Assembly (NCBI GenBank): GCA_002189035.1 | Contig: NEEC01000163.1 | Location: 20,522 to 84,521, forward strand | Direction: 5' to 3' | Source: Utricularia gibba | Taxonomy: Eukaryota > Streptophyta > Magnoliopsida > Lamiales > Lentibulariaceae | Length of the DNA stretch: 64,000 nt | Shown here: in pieces, positions 41,101-56,100 of the stretch | Numbering within the stretch: the first letter of the stretch is position 1 | Layout of the letters: the number at the start of each line of letters is the position of its first letter | Notes under the pieces: generated by a model | Seen by the model: the letters and a program-made list of their open reading frames with translations, nothing else | Told to the model about the DNA's origin: nothing | The model's database searches: none | Translations under genes and position numbers: made by a program

Positions 41101-44100
41101 TTCGCCATTGACGCCACATCGTCCAAACCGTTTAGAGTCACGCGACACACAGCATACCGTTTCGAAGCTCATTCTGAGACGATCGTTTTTCGTGTTGGGA
41201 GTCGCCCATCCGAGGAAAGTTCGAAGCTCGACGGATGGCCCTATATAAGCCTTGAATGGTGTCACAAAATGGCCTAGCCATTGGGGACGTTGCGACTCCT
41301 TTGCTCGTTTTTATGCGAAAATTGTTCTCGGATTGCGAAACACGCGTGATTCGTTAATATATGTCAAAATCTGAATTTCGCGGCATTCTCATGCGTTTCT
41401 AGGTGTGCTCGGGTGGGAATTCCTACACCAAGGGGTGGCCTCGCGCAGCCTTCGCCATTGACGCCACATCGTCCAAACCGTTTAGAGTCACGCGACACAC
41501 AGCATACCGTTTCGAAGCTCATTCTGAGACGATCGTTTTTCGTGTTGGGAGTCGCCCATCCGAGGAAAGTTCGAAGCTCGACGGATGGCCCTATATAAGC
41601 CTTGAATGTGTCACAAAATGGCCTAGCCATTGGGGACGTTGGGACTCGTTTGCTCGTTTTTATGCGAAAATAATCTCGGCTTGCGAAACACGCGTGATTC
41701 GTTAATATATGTCAAAATCTTGAATTTCGCGGCATTCTCATGCGTTTCTCGAGTGTGCTCGGGCCCTGGGAATTCCTACACCAAGGGGTGGCCTCGCGCA
41801 GCCTTCGCCATTGACGCCACATCGTCCAAACCGTTTAGAGTCACGCGACACACAGCATACCGTTTCGAAGCTCATTCTGAGACGATCGTTTTTCGTGTTG
41901 GGAGTTCGCCCATCCGAGGAAAGTTCGAAGCTCGACGGATGGCCCTATATAAGCCTTGAATGGTGTCACAAAATGGCTAGCCATTGGGGACGTTGCGACT
42001 CGTTTGCTCGTTTTTATGCGAAAATTATTCTCGGCTTGCGAAACACGCGTGATTCGTTAATATATGTCAAAATCTTGAATTTCGCGGCATTCTCATGCGT
42101 TTCTCCGAGTGTGCTCGGGCCCTGGGAATTCCTACATTAAGGGGTGGCCTCGCGCAGCCTTCGCCATTGACGCCACATCGTCCAAACCGTTTAGAGTCAC
42201 GCGACACACAGCATACCGTTTCGAAGCTCATTCCGAGACGGTCGTTTTTCGTGTTGGGAGTTGCCCATCCGAGGAAAGTTCGAAGCTCGAAGGATGGCCT
42301 TATATTAGCCTTCAATGGTGTCACAAAATGGCTAGCCATTGGGGACGTTGCGACTCCTTTGCTCGTTTTTATGCGAAAATTATTCTCGGCTTGCGAAACA
42401 CGCGTGATTCGTTAATATATGTCAAAATCTTGAATTTCGCGGCATTCTCATGCGTTTCTCGGGTGTGCTCGGGCCGGGACTTCCTACACCAAGGGGTGGC
42501 CTCGCGCAGCCTTCGCCATTGACGCCACATCGTCCAAACCGTTTAGAGTCACGCGACACACAGCATACCGTTTCGAAGCTCATTCTGAGACGGTCGTTTT
42601 TCGTGTTGGGAGTTCGCCCATCCGAGGAAAGTTCGAAGCTCGAAGGATGGCCCTATATAAGCCTTGAATGGTGTCACAAAATGGTCTAGCCATTGGGGAC
42701 ATTGACTCCTTTGCTCGTTTTTATGCGAAAATTATTCTCGGCTTGCGAAACACGCGTGATTCGTTAATATATGTCAAAATCTTGAATTTCGCGGCATTCT
42801 CATGCGTTTCTCGTGTGCTCGGGCCCTGGGAATTCCTACATTAAGGGGTGGCCTCGCGCAGCCTTCGCCATTGACGCCACATCGTCCAAACCGTTTAGAG
42901 TCACGCGACACACAGCATACCGTTTCGAAGCTCATTCCGAGACGGTCGTTTTTCGTGTTGGGAGTTCGCCCATCCGAGGAAAGTTCGAAGCTCGACGGAT
43001 GGCCCTATATAAGCCTTGAATGGTGTCACAAAATGGCCTAGCCATTGGGGACGTTGCGACTCGTTTGCTCGTTTTTATGCGAAAATAATCTCGGCTTGCG
43101 AAACACGCGTGATTCGTTAATATATGTCAAAATCTTGAATTTCGCGGCATTCTCATGCGTTTCTCGTGTGCTCGGGCCCTGGGACTTCCTACACCAAGGG
43201 GTGGCCTCGCGCAGCCTTCGCCATTGACGCCACATCGTCCAAAACCGTTTAGAGTCACGCGACACACAGCATACCGTTTCGAAGCTCATTCGAGACGGTC
43301 GTTTTTTGTGTTGGGAGCGCCCATCCGAGAAAAGTTCGAAGCTCGAAGGATGGCCCTATATAAGCCTTGAATGGTGTCACAAAATGGCCTAGCCATTGGG
43401 GACGTTGGGACTCCTTTGCTCGTTTTTATGCGAAAATTTTTCTCGGCTTGCGAAACACGCGCGTGATTCGTTAATATATGTCAAAATCTTGAATTTCGCG
43501 GCATTCTCATGCGTTTCTCCGAGTGTGCTCGGGCCCTGGGATTCCTACATTAAGGGGTGGCCTCGCGCAGCCTTCGCCATTGACGCCACATCGTCCAAAC
43601 CGTTTAGAGTCACGCGACACACAGCATACCGTTTCGAAGCTCATTCCGAGACGGTCGTTTTTCGTGTTGGGAGTTCGCCCATCCGAGGAAAGTTCGAAGC
43701 TCGACGGATGGCCCTATATTAAGCCTTGAATGGTGTCACAAAATGGCTAGCCATTGGGGACGTTGGACTCGTTTGCTCGTTTTTATGCGAAAACTAATCT
43801 CGGCTTGCGAAACACGCGTGATTCGTTAATATATGTCAAAATCTTGAATTTCGCGGCATTCTCATGCGTTTCTCGTGTGCTCGGGCCCTGGGACTTCCTA
43901 CACCAAGGGGTGGCCTCGCGCAGCCTTCGCAATTGACGCCACATCGTCCAAACCGTTTAGAGTCACGCGACACACAGCATACCGTTTCGAAGCTCATTCT
44001 GAGACGATCGTTTTTTCGTGTTGGGCGCCCATCCGAAAAGTTCGAAGCTCGAAGGATGGCCCTATATAAGCCTTCAATGGTGTCACAAAATGGCCTAGCC

Positions 44101-47100
44101 ATTGGGGAACTCGTTTGCTCTTTTTATGCGAAAATTGTTCTCGGCTTGCGAAACACGCGTGATTCGTTAATATATGTCAAAATCTTGAATTTCGGCATTC
44201 TCATGCGTTTCTAGTGTGCTCGGGCCCTGGGAATTCCTACATTAAGGGGTGGCCTCGCGCAGCCTTCGCCATTGACGCCACATCGTCCAAACCGTTTAGA
44301 GTCACGCGACACACAGCATACCGTTTCGAAGCTCATTCTGAGACGGTCGTTTTTCGTGTTGGGAGTTCGCCCATCCGAGGAAAGTTCGAAGCTCGAAGGA
44401 TGGCCCTATATTAGCCTTGAATGGTGTCAAAAATGGCCTAGCCATTGGGGACGTTGCGACTCCTTTGCTCGTTTTTATGCGAAAATTCTCGGCTTGCGAA
44501 ACACGCGTGATTCGTTAATATATGTCAAAATCTTGAATTTCGCGGCATTCATGCGTTTCTCGGTGTGCTCGGCCCTGGGACTTCCTACACCAAGGGGTGG
44601 CCTCGCGCAGCCTTCGCCATTGACGCCACATCGTCCAAACCGTTTAGAGTCACGCGACACACAGCATACCGTTTCGAAGCTCATTCCGAGACGGTCGTTT
44701 TTGTGTTGGAGCGCCCATCCGAAAAGTTCGAAGCTCGGGATGGCCCTATATAAGCCTTGAATGGTGTCACAAAATGGCCTAGCCATTGGGGACGTTGGGA
44801 CTCTTTGCTCGTTTTTATGCGAAAATTATTCTCGGCTTGCGAAACACGCGTGATTCGTTAATATATGTCAAAATCTTGAATTTCGCGGCATTCTCATGCG
44901 TTTCTCGTGTGCTCGGGCCCTGGGAATTCCTACATTAAGGGGTGGCCTCGCGCAGCCTTCGCCATTGACGCCACATCGTCCAAACGTTTAGAGTCACGCG
45001 ACACACAGCATACCGTTTCGAAGCTCATTCTGAGACGATCGTTTTTCGTGTTGGGAGTCGCCCATCCGAGGAAAGTTCGAAGCTCGAAGGATGGCCCTAT
45101 TAGCCTTGAATGGTGTCACAAATGGTCTAGCCATTGGGGACGTTGCGACTCCTTTGCTCGTTTTTATGCGAAAATATTGCGATTGCGACCGTGATTCGTT
45201 AATATATGTCAAAATCTTGAATTTCGCGGCATTCTCATGCGTTTCTAAGTGTGCTCGGGGGGAATTCCTACACCAAGGGGTGGCCTCGCGCAGCCTTCGC
45301 CATTGACGCCACATCGTCCAAACCGTTTAGAGTCACGCGACACAGCATACGTTTCGAAGCTCATTCTGAGACGATCGTTTTTCGTGTTGGGAGAGGAAAG
45401 TTCGAAGCTCGAAGGATGGCCTTATATTAGCCTTCAATGGTGTCAAAAATGGTCTAGCCATTGGGGACATTGCGACTCCTTTGCTCGTTTTTATGCGAAA
45501 ATTATTCTCGGATTGCGAAACACGCGTGATTCGTTAATATATGTCAAAATCTTGAATTTCGCGCATTCTCATGCGTTTCTCGGTGTGCTCGGGCCCTGGG
45601 ATTCCTACATAAGGGGTGGCCTCGCGCAGCCTTCGCCATTGACGCCACATCGTCCAAACCGTTTAGAGTCACGCGACACACAGCATACCGTTTCGAAGCT
45701 CATTCTGAGACGATCGTTTTTCGTGTTGGGAGTCGCCCATCCGAGGAAAGTTCGAAGCTCGACGGATGGCCCTATATAAGCCTTGAATGGTGTCACAAAA
45801 TGGCCTAGCCATTGGGGACTTGCGACTCCTTTGCTCGTTTTTATGCGAAAATTGTTCTCGGCTTGCGAAACACGCGTGATTCGTTAATATATGTCAAAAT
45901 CTTGAATTTCGCGGCATTCTCATGCGTTTCTCCGAGTGTGCTCGGGCCGGGAATTCCTACACCAAGGGGTGGCCTCGCGCAGCCTTCGCCATTGACGCCA
46001 ATCGTCCAAACCGTTTAGAGTCACGCGACACACAGCATACCGTTTCGAAGCTCATTCTGAGACGATCGTTTTTCGTGTTGGGACGCCCATCCGAGGAAAG
46101 TTCGAAGCTCGACGGATGGCCCTATATAAGCAAATGGTGTCACAAAATGGCCTAGCCATTGGGGACGTTGCGACTCGTTTGCTCGTTTTTATGCGAAAAT
46201 AATCTCGGCTTGCGAAACACGCGTGATTCGTTAATATATGTCAAAATCTTGAATTTCGCGGCATTCTCATGCGTTTCTCGGTGTGCTCGGGCCCTGGGAC
46301 TTCCTACACCAAGGGGTGGCCTCGCGCAGCCTTCGCATTGACGCCACATCGTCCAAACCGTTTAGAGTCACGCGACACACAGCATACCGTTTCGAAGCTC
46401 ATTCTGAGACGATCGTTTTTCGTGTTGGAAGTTCGCCCATCCGAGGAAAGTTCGAAGCTCGACGGATGGCCTATATAAGCCTTGAATGGTGTCACAAAAT
46501 GGCCTAGCCATTGGGGACGTTTCGTTTGCTCGTTTTTATGCGAAAATCTCGGCTTGCGAAACACGCGTGATTCGTTAATATATGTCAAAATCTTGAATTT
46601 CGCGGCATTCTCATGCGTTTCTCGAGTGTGCTCGGGCCCTGGGAATTCCTACACCAAGGGGTGGCCTCGCGCAGCCTTCGCCATTGACGCCACATCGTCC
46701 AAACCGTTTAGAGTCACGCGACACACAGCATACCGTTTCGAAGCTCATTCCGAGACGGTCGTTTTTCGTGTTGGGAGCTTGCCCATCCGAGGAAAGTTCG
46801 AAGCTCGAAGGATGGCCTTATAAGCCTTCAATGGTGTCACAAAATGGTCTAGCCATTGGGGACATTGCGACTCCTTTGCTCGTTTTTATGCGAAAATTAT
46901 TCTCGGATTGCGAAACACGCGTGATTCGTTAATATATGTCAAAATCTTGAATTTCGCGGCATTCTCATGCGTTTCTCGGGTGTGCTCGGGCCCTGGGACT
47001 TCCTACACCAAGGGGTGGCCTCGCGCAGCCTTCGCATTGACGCCACATCGTCCAAACCGTTTAGAGTCACGCGACACACAGCATACCGTTTCGAAGCTCA

Positions 47101-50100
47101 TTCTGAGACGATCGTTTTTCGTGTTGGGAGTTGCCCATCCGAGGAAAGTTCGAAGCTCGACGGATGGCCTATATAAGCCTTGAATGGTGTCACAAAATGG
47201 CTAGCCATTGGGGACTTGACTCCTTTGCTCGTTTTTATGCGAAAATTATTCTCGGATTGCGAAACACGCGTGATTCGTTAATATATGTCAAAATCTTGAA
47301 TTTCGCGGCATTCTCATGCGTTTCTCCGTGTGCTCGGGCCCTGGGAATTCCTACATTAAGGGGTGGCCTCGCGCAGCCTTCGCCATTGACGCCACATCGT
47401 CCAAACCGTTTAGAGTCACGCGACACACAGCATACCGTTTCGAAGCTCATTCTGAGACGGTCGTTTTTCGTGTTGGGAGTTCGCCCATCCGAGGAAAGTT
47501 CGAAGCTCGACGGATGGCCCTATATAAGCCTTGAATGGTGTCACAAAATGGCTAGCCATTGGGGACTTGGGACTCGTTTGCTCGTTTTTATGCGAAAATA
47601 TCTCGGCTTGCGAAACACGCGTGATTCGTTAATATATGTCAAAATCTTGAATTTCGCGGCATTCTCATGCGTTTCTAGTGTGCTCGGGCCCTGGGAATTC
47701 CTACATTAAGGGGTGGCCTCGCGCAGCCTTCGCCATTGACGCCACATCGTCCAAACCGTTTAGAGTCACGCGACACACAGCATACCGTTTCGAAGCTCAT
47801 TCTGAGACGATCGTTTTTCGTGTTGGGAGCGCCCATCCGAGGAAAGTTCGAAGCTCGAAGGATGGCCTTATATAAGCCTTGAATGGTGTCACAAAATGGT
47901 CTAGCCATTGGGGACGTTGCGACTCCTTTGCTCGTTTTTATGCGAAAATTATTCTCGGCTTCGCGAAACACGCGTGATTCGTTAATATATGTCAAAATCT
48001 TGAATTTCGCGGCATTCTCATGCGTTTCTCCGAGTGTGCTCGGGCCCTGGAATTCCTACATTAAGGGGTGGCCTCGCGCAGCCTTCGCCATTGACGCCAC
48101 ATCGTCCAAACCGTTTAGAGTCACGCGACACACAGCATACCGTTTCGAAGCTCATTCTGAGACGATCGTTTTTCGTGTTGGGAGTCGCCCATCCGAGGAA
48201 AGTTCGAAGCTCGACGGATGGCCCTATATAAGCCTTGAATGGTGTCACAAAATGGCCTAGCCATTGGGGACGTTGCGACTCCTTTGCTCGTTTTTATGCG
48301 AAAATTTTCTCGGCTTGCGAAACACGCGTGATTCGTTAATATATGTCAAAATCTTGAATTTCGCGGCATTCTCATGCGTTTCTAAGTGTGCTCGGGCCCG
48401 GGACTTCCTACACCAAGGGGTGGCCTCGCGCAGCCTTCGCCATTGACGCCACATCGTCCAAACCGTTTAGAGTCACGCGACACACAGCATACCGTTTCGA
48501 AGCTCATTCTGAGACGATCGTTTTTCGTGTTGGGAGTTCGCCCATCCGAGGAAAGTTCGAAGCTCGACGGATGGCCCTATATAAGCCTTGAATGGTGTCA
48601 CAAATGGCGCCATTGGGGACGCGACTCCTTTGCTCGTTTTTATGCGAAAATTATTCTCGGCTTGCGAAACACGCGTGATTCGTTAATATATGTCAAAATC
48701 TTGAATTTCGCGGCATTCTCATGCGTTTCTACGGTGTGCTCGGGCCGGGACTTCCTACACCAAGGGGTGGCCTCGCGCAGCCTTCGCCATTGACGCCACA
48801 TCGTCCAAACCGTTTAGAGTCACGCGACACACAGCATACCGTTTCGAAGCTCATTCTGAGACGATCGTTTTTCGTGTTGGGAGTTCGCCCATCCGAGGAA
48901 AGTTCGAAGCTCGACGGATGGCCCTATATAAGCCTTGAATGGTGTCACAAAATGGCCTAGCCATTGGGGACGTTGGGACTCCTTTGCTCGTTTTTATGCG
49001 AAAATTGTTCTCGGCTTGCGAAACACGCGTGATTCGTTAATATATGTCAAAATCTTGAATTTCGCGGCATTCTCATGCGTTTCTCCGAGTGTGCTCGGGC
49101 CCTGGGAATTCCTACACCAAGGGGTGGCCTCGCGCAGCCTTCGCCATTGACGCCACATCGTCCAAACCGTTTAGAGTCACGCGACACACAGCATACCGTT
49201 TCGAAGCTCATTCTGAGACGATCGTTTTTCGTGTTGGGAGTTCGCCCATCCGAGGAAAGTTCGAAGCTCGACGGATGGCCCTATATTAAGCCTTGAATGG
49301 TGTCACAAAATGGCCTAGCCATTGGGGACGTTGCGACTCCTTTGCTCGTTTTTATGCGAAAATTATTCTCGGATTGCGAAACACGCGTGATTCGTTAATA
49401 TATGTCAAAATCTTGAATTTCGCGGCATTCTCATGCGTTTCTCGGGTGTGCTCGGGCCGGGAATTCCTACACCAAGGGGTGGCCTCGCGCAGCCTTCGCC
49501 ATTGACGCCACATCGTCCAAACCGTTTAGAGTCACGCGACACACAGCATACCGTTTCGAAGCTCATTCTGAGACGATCGTTTTTCGTGTTGGGAGTTCGC
49601 CCATCCGAGGAAAGTTCGAAGCTCGACGGATGGCCCTATATAAGCCTTGAATGGTGTCACAAAATGGCCTAGCCATTGGGGACGTTGCGACTCGTTTGCT
49701 CGTTTTTATGCGAAAATTGTTCTCGGCTTGCGAAACACGCGTGATTCGTTAATATATGTCAAAATCTTGAATTTCGCGGCATTCTCATGCGTTTCTCCGG
49801 TGTGCTCGGGCCCTGGGACTTCCTACACAAGGGGTGGCCTCGCGCAGCCTTCGCCATTGACGCCACATCGTCCAAACCGTTTAGAGTCACGCGACACACA
49901 GCATACCGTTTCGAAGCTCATTCCGAGACGGTCGTTTTTCGTGTTGGGAGTTGCCCATCCGAGGAAAGTTCGAAGCTCGAAGGATGGCCCTATATAGCCT
50001 TGAATGGTGTCACAAAATGGTCTAGCCATTGGGGACGTTGGGACTCCTTTGCTCGTTTTTATGCGAAAATTTCTCGGCTTGCGAAACACGCGTGATTCGT

Positions 50101-53100
50101 TAATATATGTCAAAATCTTGAATTTCGCGGCATTCTCATGCGTTTCTCGGGTGTGCTCGGGCCCTGGGAATTCCTACACCAAGGGGTGGCCTCGCGCAGC
50201 CTTCGCCATTGACGCCACATCGTCCAAACCGTTTAGAGTCACGCGACACACAGCATACCGTTTCGAAGCTCATTCTGAGACGATCGTTTTTCGTGTTGGG
50301 AGTTCGCCCATCCGAGGAAAGTTCGAAGCTCGACGGATGGCCCTATATAAGCCTTGAATGGTGTCACAAAATGGTCTAGCCATTGGGACATTGCGACTCC
50401 TTTGCTCGTTTTTATGCGAAAATTATTCTCGGCTTGCGAAACACGCGTGATTCGTTAATATATGTCAAAATCTTGAATTTCGCGGCATTCTCATGCGTTT
50501 CTCCGAGTGTGCTCGGGCCCGGAATTCCTACATTAAGGGGTGGCCTCGCGCAGCCTTCGCCATTGACGCCACATCGTCCAAACCGTTTAGAGTCACGCGA
50601 CACACAGCATACCGTTTCGAAGCTCATTCTGAGACGATCGTTTTTCGTGTTGGGAGTTCGCCCATCCGAGGAAAGTTCGAAGCTCGACGGATGGCCCTAT
50701 ATAAGCCTTGAATGGTGTCACAAAATGGCCTAGCCATTGGGGACGTTGCGACTCCTTTGCTCGTTTTTATGCGAAAATTTCTCGGCTTGCGAAACACGCG
50801 TGATTCGTTAATATATGTCAAAATCTTGAATTTCGCGGCATTCTCATGCGTTTCTCGGTGTGCTCGGGCCCTGGGACTTCCTACACCAAGGGGTGGCCTC
50901 GCGCAGCCTTCGCCATTGACGCCACATCGTCCAAAACCGTTTAGAGTCACGCGACACACAGCATACCGTTTCGAAGCTCATTCTGAGACGGTCGTTTTTC
51001 GTGTTGGGAGTTGCCCATCCGAGGAAAGTTCGAAGCTCGAAGGATGGCCCTATATAAGCCTTGAATGGTGTCACAAAATGGCCTAGCCATTGGGGACGTT
51101 GCGACTCGTTTGCTCGTTTTTATGCGAAAATTTTCTCGGATTGCGAAACACGCGTGATTCGTTAATATATGTCAAAATCTTGAATTTCGCGGCATTCTCA
51201 TGCGTTTCTCCGAGTGTGCTCGGGCCCTGGGAATTCCTACATTAAGGGGTGGCCTCGCGCAGCCTTCGCCATTGACGCCACATCGTCCAAACCGTTTAGA
51301 GTCACGCGACACACAGCATACCGTTTCGAAGCTCATTCTGAGACGGTCGTTTTTCGTGTTGGAGTTCGCCATCCGAGGAAAGTTCGAAGCTCGAAGGATG
51401 GCCCTATATAAGCCTTCAATGGTGTCACAAAATGGCTAGCCATTGGGGACGTTGCGACTCGTTTGCTCGTTTTTATGCGAAAATTATTCTCGGCTTGCGA
51501 AACACGCGTGATTCGTTAATATATGTCAAAATCTTGAATTTCGCGGCATTCTCATGCGTTTCTCCGAGTGTGCTCGGGCCCTGGGAATTCCTACATTAAG
51601 GGGTGGCCTCGCGCAGCCTTCGCCATTGACGCCACATCGTCCAAACCGTTTAGAGTCACGCGACACACAGCATACCGTTTCGAAGCTCATTCTGAGACGA
51701 TCGTTTTTCGTGTTGGGAGTTCGCCCATCCGAGGAAAGTTCGAAGCTCGACGGATGGCCTATATAAGCCTTGAATGGTGTCACAAAATGGCCTAGCCATT
51801 GGGGACGTTGGGACTCCTTTGCTCGTTTTTATGCGAAAATTGTTCTCGGCTTGCGAAACACGCGTGATTCGTTAATATATGTCAAAATCTTGAATTTCGC
51901 GGCATTCTCATGCGTTTCTCCGAGTGTGCTCGGGCCCTGGGAATTCCTACATTAAGGGGTGGCCTCGCGCAGCCTTCGCCATTGACGCCACATCGTCCAA
52001 ACCGTTTAGAGTCACGCGACACACAGCATACCGTTTCGAAGCTCATTCTGAGACGGTCGTTTTTCGTGTTGGGAGTCGCCCATCCGAGGAAAGTTCGAAG
52101 CTCGACGGATGGCCCTATATAAGCCTTGAATGGTGTCACAAAATGGCCTAGCCATTGGGGACGTTGCGACTCCTTTGCTCGTTTTTATGCGAAAATTTTT
52201 CTCGGCTTGCGAAACACGCGTGATTCGTTAATATATGTCAAAATCTTGAATTTCGCGGCATTCTCATGCGTTTCTCGGTGTGCTCGGGCCCTGGGACTTC
52301 CTACACCAAGGGGTGGCCTCGCGCAGCCTTCGCCATTGACGCCACATCGTCCAAACCGTTTAGAGTCACGCGACACACAGCATACCGTTTCGAAGCTCAT
52401 TCTGAGACGGTCGTTTTTCGTGTTGGGAGTTTGCCCATCCGAGGAAAGTTCGAAGCTCGAAGGATGGCCCTATATAAGCCTTCAATGGTGTCACAAAATG
52501 GTCTAGCCATTGGGGACGTTGCGACTCCTTTGCTCGTTTTTATGCGAAAATTTTCTCGGCTTGCGAAACACGCGTGATTCGTTAATATATGTCAAAATCT
52601 TGAATTTCGCGGCATTCTCATGCGTTTCTCCGAGTGTGCTCGGGCCCTGGGAATTCCTACATTAAGGGGTGGCCTCGCGCAGCCTTCGCCATTGACGCCA
52701 CATCGTCCAAACCGTTTAGAGTCACGCGACACACAGCATACCGTTTCGAAGCTCATTCTGAGACGGTCGTTTTTCGTGTTGGGTTGCCCATCCGAGGAAA
52801 GTTCGAAGCTCGAAGGATGGCCTTATATAGCCTTCAATGGTGTCACAAAATGGCTAGCCATTGGGGACGTTGCGACTCCTTTGCTCGTTTTTATGCGAAA
52901 ATTATTCTCGGCTTGCGAAACACGCGTGATTCGTTAATATATGTCAAAATCTTGAATTTCGCGGCATTCTCATGCGTTTCTCCGTGTGCTCGGCCCTGGG
53001 AATTCCTACACCAAGGGGTGGCCTCGCGCAGCCTTCGCCATTGACGCCACATCGTCCAAACCGTTTAGAGTCACGCGACACACAGCATACCGTTTCGAAG

Positions 53101-56100
53101 CTCATTCCGAGACGATCGTTTTTCGTGTTGGGAGTTCGCCCATCCGAGGAAAGTTCGAAGCTCGAAGGATGGCCCTATATTAGCCTTGAATGGTGTCACA
53201 AAATGGTTAGCCATTGGGGACGTTGCGACTCGTTTGCTCGTTTTTATGCGAAAATTATTCTCGGCTTGCGAAACACGCGTGATTCGTTAATATATGTCAA
53301 AATCTTGAATTTCGCGGCATTCTCATGCGTTTCTCCGAGTGTGCTCGGGCCCTGGGAATTCCTACATTAGGGGTGGCCTCGCGCAGCCTTCGCCATTGAC
53401 GCCACATCGTCCAAACCGTTTAGAGTCACGCGACACACAGCATACCGTTTCGAAGCTCATTCTGAGACGATCGTTTTTCGTGTTGGGAGTCGCCCATCCG
53501 AGGAAAGTTCGAAGCTCGACGGATGGCCTATATAAGCCTTGAATGGTGTCACAAAATGGCCTAGCCATTGGGGACGTTGCGACTCCTTTGCTCGTTTTTA
53601 TGCGAAAATTTTCTCGGCTTGCGAAACACGCGTGATTCGTTAATATATGTCAAAATCTTGAATTTCGCGGCATTCTCATGCGTTTCTCCGGGTGTGCTCG
53701 GGCCGGGAATTCCTACACCAAGGGGTGGCCTCGCGCAGCCTTCGCCATTGACGCCACATCGTCCAAACCGTTTAGAGTCACGCGACACACAGCATACCGT
53801 TTCGAAGCTCATTCTGAGACGATCGTTTTTCGTGTTGGGAGTCGCCCATCCGAGGAAAGTTCGAAGCTCGACGGATGGCCCTATATAAGCCTTGAATGGT
53901 GTCACAAAATGGCCTAGCCATTGGGGACGTTGCGACTCCTTTGCTCGTTTTTATGCGAAAATTGTTCTCGGCTTGCGAAACACGCGTGATTCGTTAATAT
54001 ATGTCAAAATCTTGAATTTCGCGGCATTCTCATGCGTTTCTCCGAGTGTGCTCGGGCCCTGGGAATTCCTACACCAAGGGGTGGCCTCGCGCAGCCTTCG
54101 CCATTGACGCCACATCGTCCAAACCGTTTAGAGTCACGCGACACACAGCATACCGTTTCGAAGCTCATTCTGAGACGGTCGTTTTTCGTGTTGGGAGTTG
54201 CCCATCCGAGGAAAGTTCGAAGCTCGAAGGATGGCCTTATATAGCCTTCAATGGTGTCACAAAATGGCTAGCCATTGGGGACGTTGCGACTCCTTTGCTC
54301 GTTTTTATGCGAAAATTATTCTCGGCTTGCGAAACACGCGTGATTCGTTAATATATGTCAAAATCTTGAATTTCGCGGCATTCTCATGCGTTTCTCGAGT
54401 GTGCTCGGGCCTGGGAATTCCTACACCAAGGGGTGGCCTCGCGCAGCCTTCGCCATTGACGCCACATCGTCCAAACCGTTTAGAGTCACGCGACACACAG
54501 CATACCGTTTCGAAGCTCATTCTGAGACGATCGTTTTTCGTGTTGGGAGTCGCCCATCCGAGGAAAGTTCGAAGCTCGACGGATGGCCCTATATAAGCCT
54601 TGAATGGTGTCACAAAATGGCTAGCCATTGGGGACGTTGGGACTCGTTTTGCTCGTTTTTATGCGAAAATAATTCTCGGCTTGCGAAACACGCGTGATTC
54701 GTTAATATATGTCAAAATCTTGAATTTCGCGGCATTCTCATGCGTTTCTCGAGTGTGCTCGGGCCCTGGGACTTCCTACACCAAGGGGTGGCCTCGCGCA
54801 GCCTTCGCCATTGACGCCACATCGTCCAAACGTTTAGAGTCACGCGACACACAGCATACCGTTTCGAAGCTCATTCTGAGACGGTCGTTTTTCGTGTTGG
54901 GAGTTCGCCATCCGAGGAAAGTTCGAAGCTCGAAGGATGGCCCTATATAAGCCTTGAATGGTGTCACAAAATGGTCTAGCCATTGGGGACATTGCGACTC
55001 CTTTGCTCGTTTTTATGCGAAAATTATTCTCGGCTTGCGAAACACGCGTGATTCGTTAATATATGTCAAAATCTTGAATTTCGCGGCATTCTCATGCGTT
55101 TCTCCGAGTGTGCTCGGGCCCGGGAATTCCTACATTAAGGGGTGGCCTCGCGCAGCCTTCGCCATTGACGCCACATCGTCCAAACCGTTTAGAGTCACGC
55201 GACACACAGCATACCGTTTCGAAGCTCATTCCGAGACGGTCGTTTTTCGTGTTGGGAGTTCGCCCATCCGAGGAAAGTTCGAAGCTCGACGGATGGCCCT
55301 ATATAAGCCTTGAATGGTGTCACAAAATGGCCTAGCCATTGGGGACGTTGGGACTCCTTTGCTCGTTTTTATGCGAAAATAATTCTCGGCTTGCGAAACA
55401 CGCGTGATTCGTTAATATATGTCAAAATCTTGAATTTCGCGGCATTCTCATGCGTTTCTCGGTGTGCTCGGGCCCTGGGACTTCCTACACCAAGGGGTGG
55501 CCTCGCGCAGCCTTCGCCATTGACGCCACATCAAAAACCGTTTAGAGTCACGCGACACACAGCATACCGTTTCGAAGCTCATTCTGAGACGGTCGTTTTT
55601 CGTGTTGGGTTCGCCCATCCGCAAAGTTCGAAGCTCGGATGGCCCTATATAAGCCTTGAATGGTGTCACAAAATGGCCTAGCCATTGGGGACGTTGCGAC
55701 TCCTTTGCTCGTTTTTATGCGAAAATTATTCTCGGCTTGCGAAACACGCGTGATTCGTTAATATATGTCAAAATCTTGAATTTCGGGCATTCTCATGCGT
55801 TTCTCCGGTGTGCTCGGGCCCTGGGAATTCCTACATTAAGGGGTGGCCTCGCGCAGCCTTCGCCATTGACGCCACATCGTCCAAACCGTTTAGAGTCACG
55901 CGACACACAGCATACCGTTTCGAAGCTCATTCTGAGACGGTCGTTTTTCGTGTTGGGAGTTGCCCATCCGAGGAAAGTTCGAAGCTCGAAGGATGGCCTT
56001 ATATAGCCTTCAATGGTGTCACAAATGGTCTAGCCATTGGGGACGTTGCGACTCCTTTGCTCGTTTTTATGCGAAAATTATTCTCGGCTTGCGAAACACG

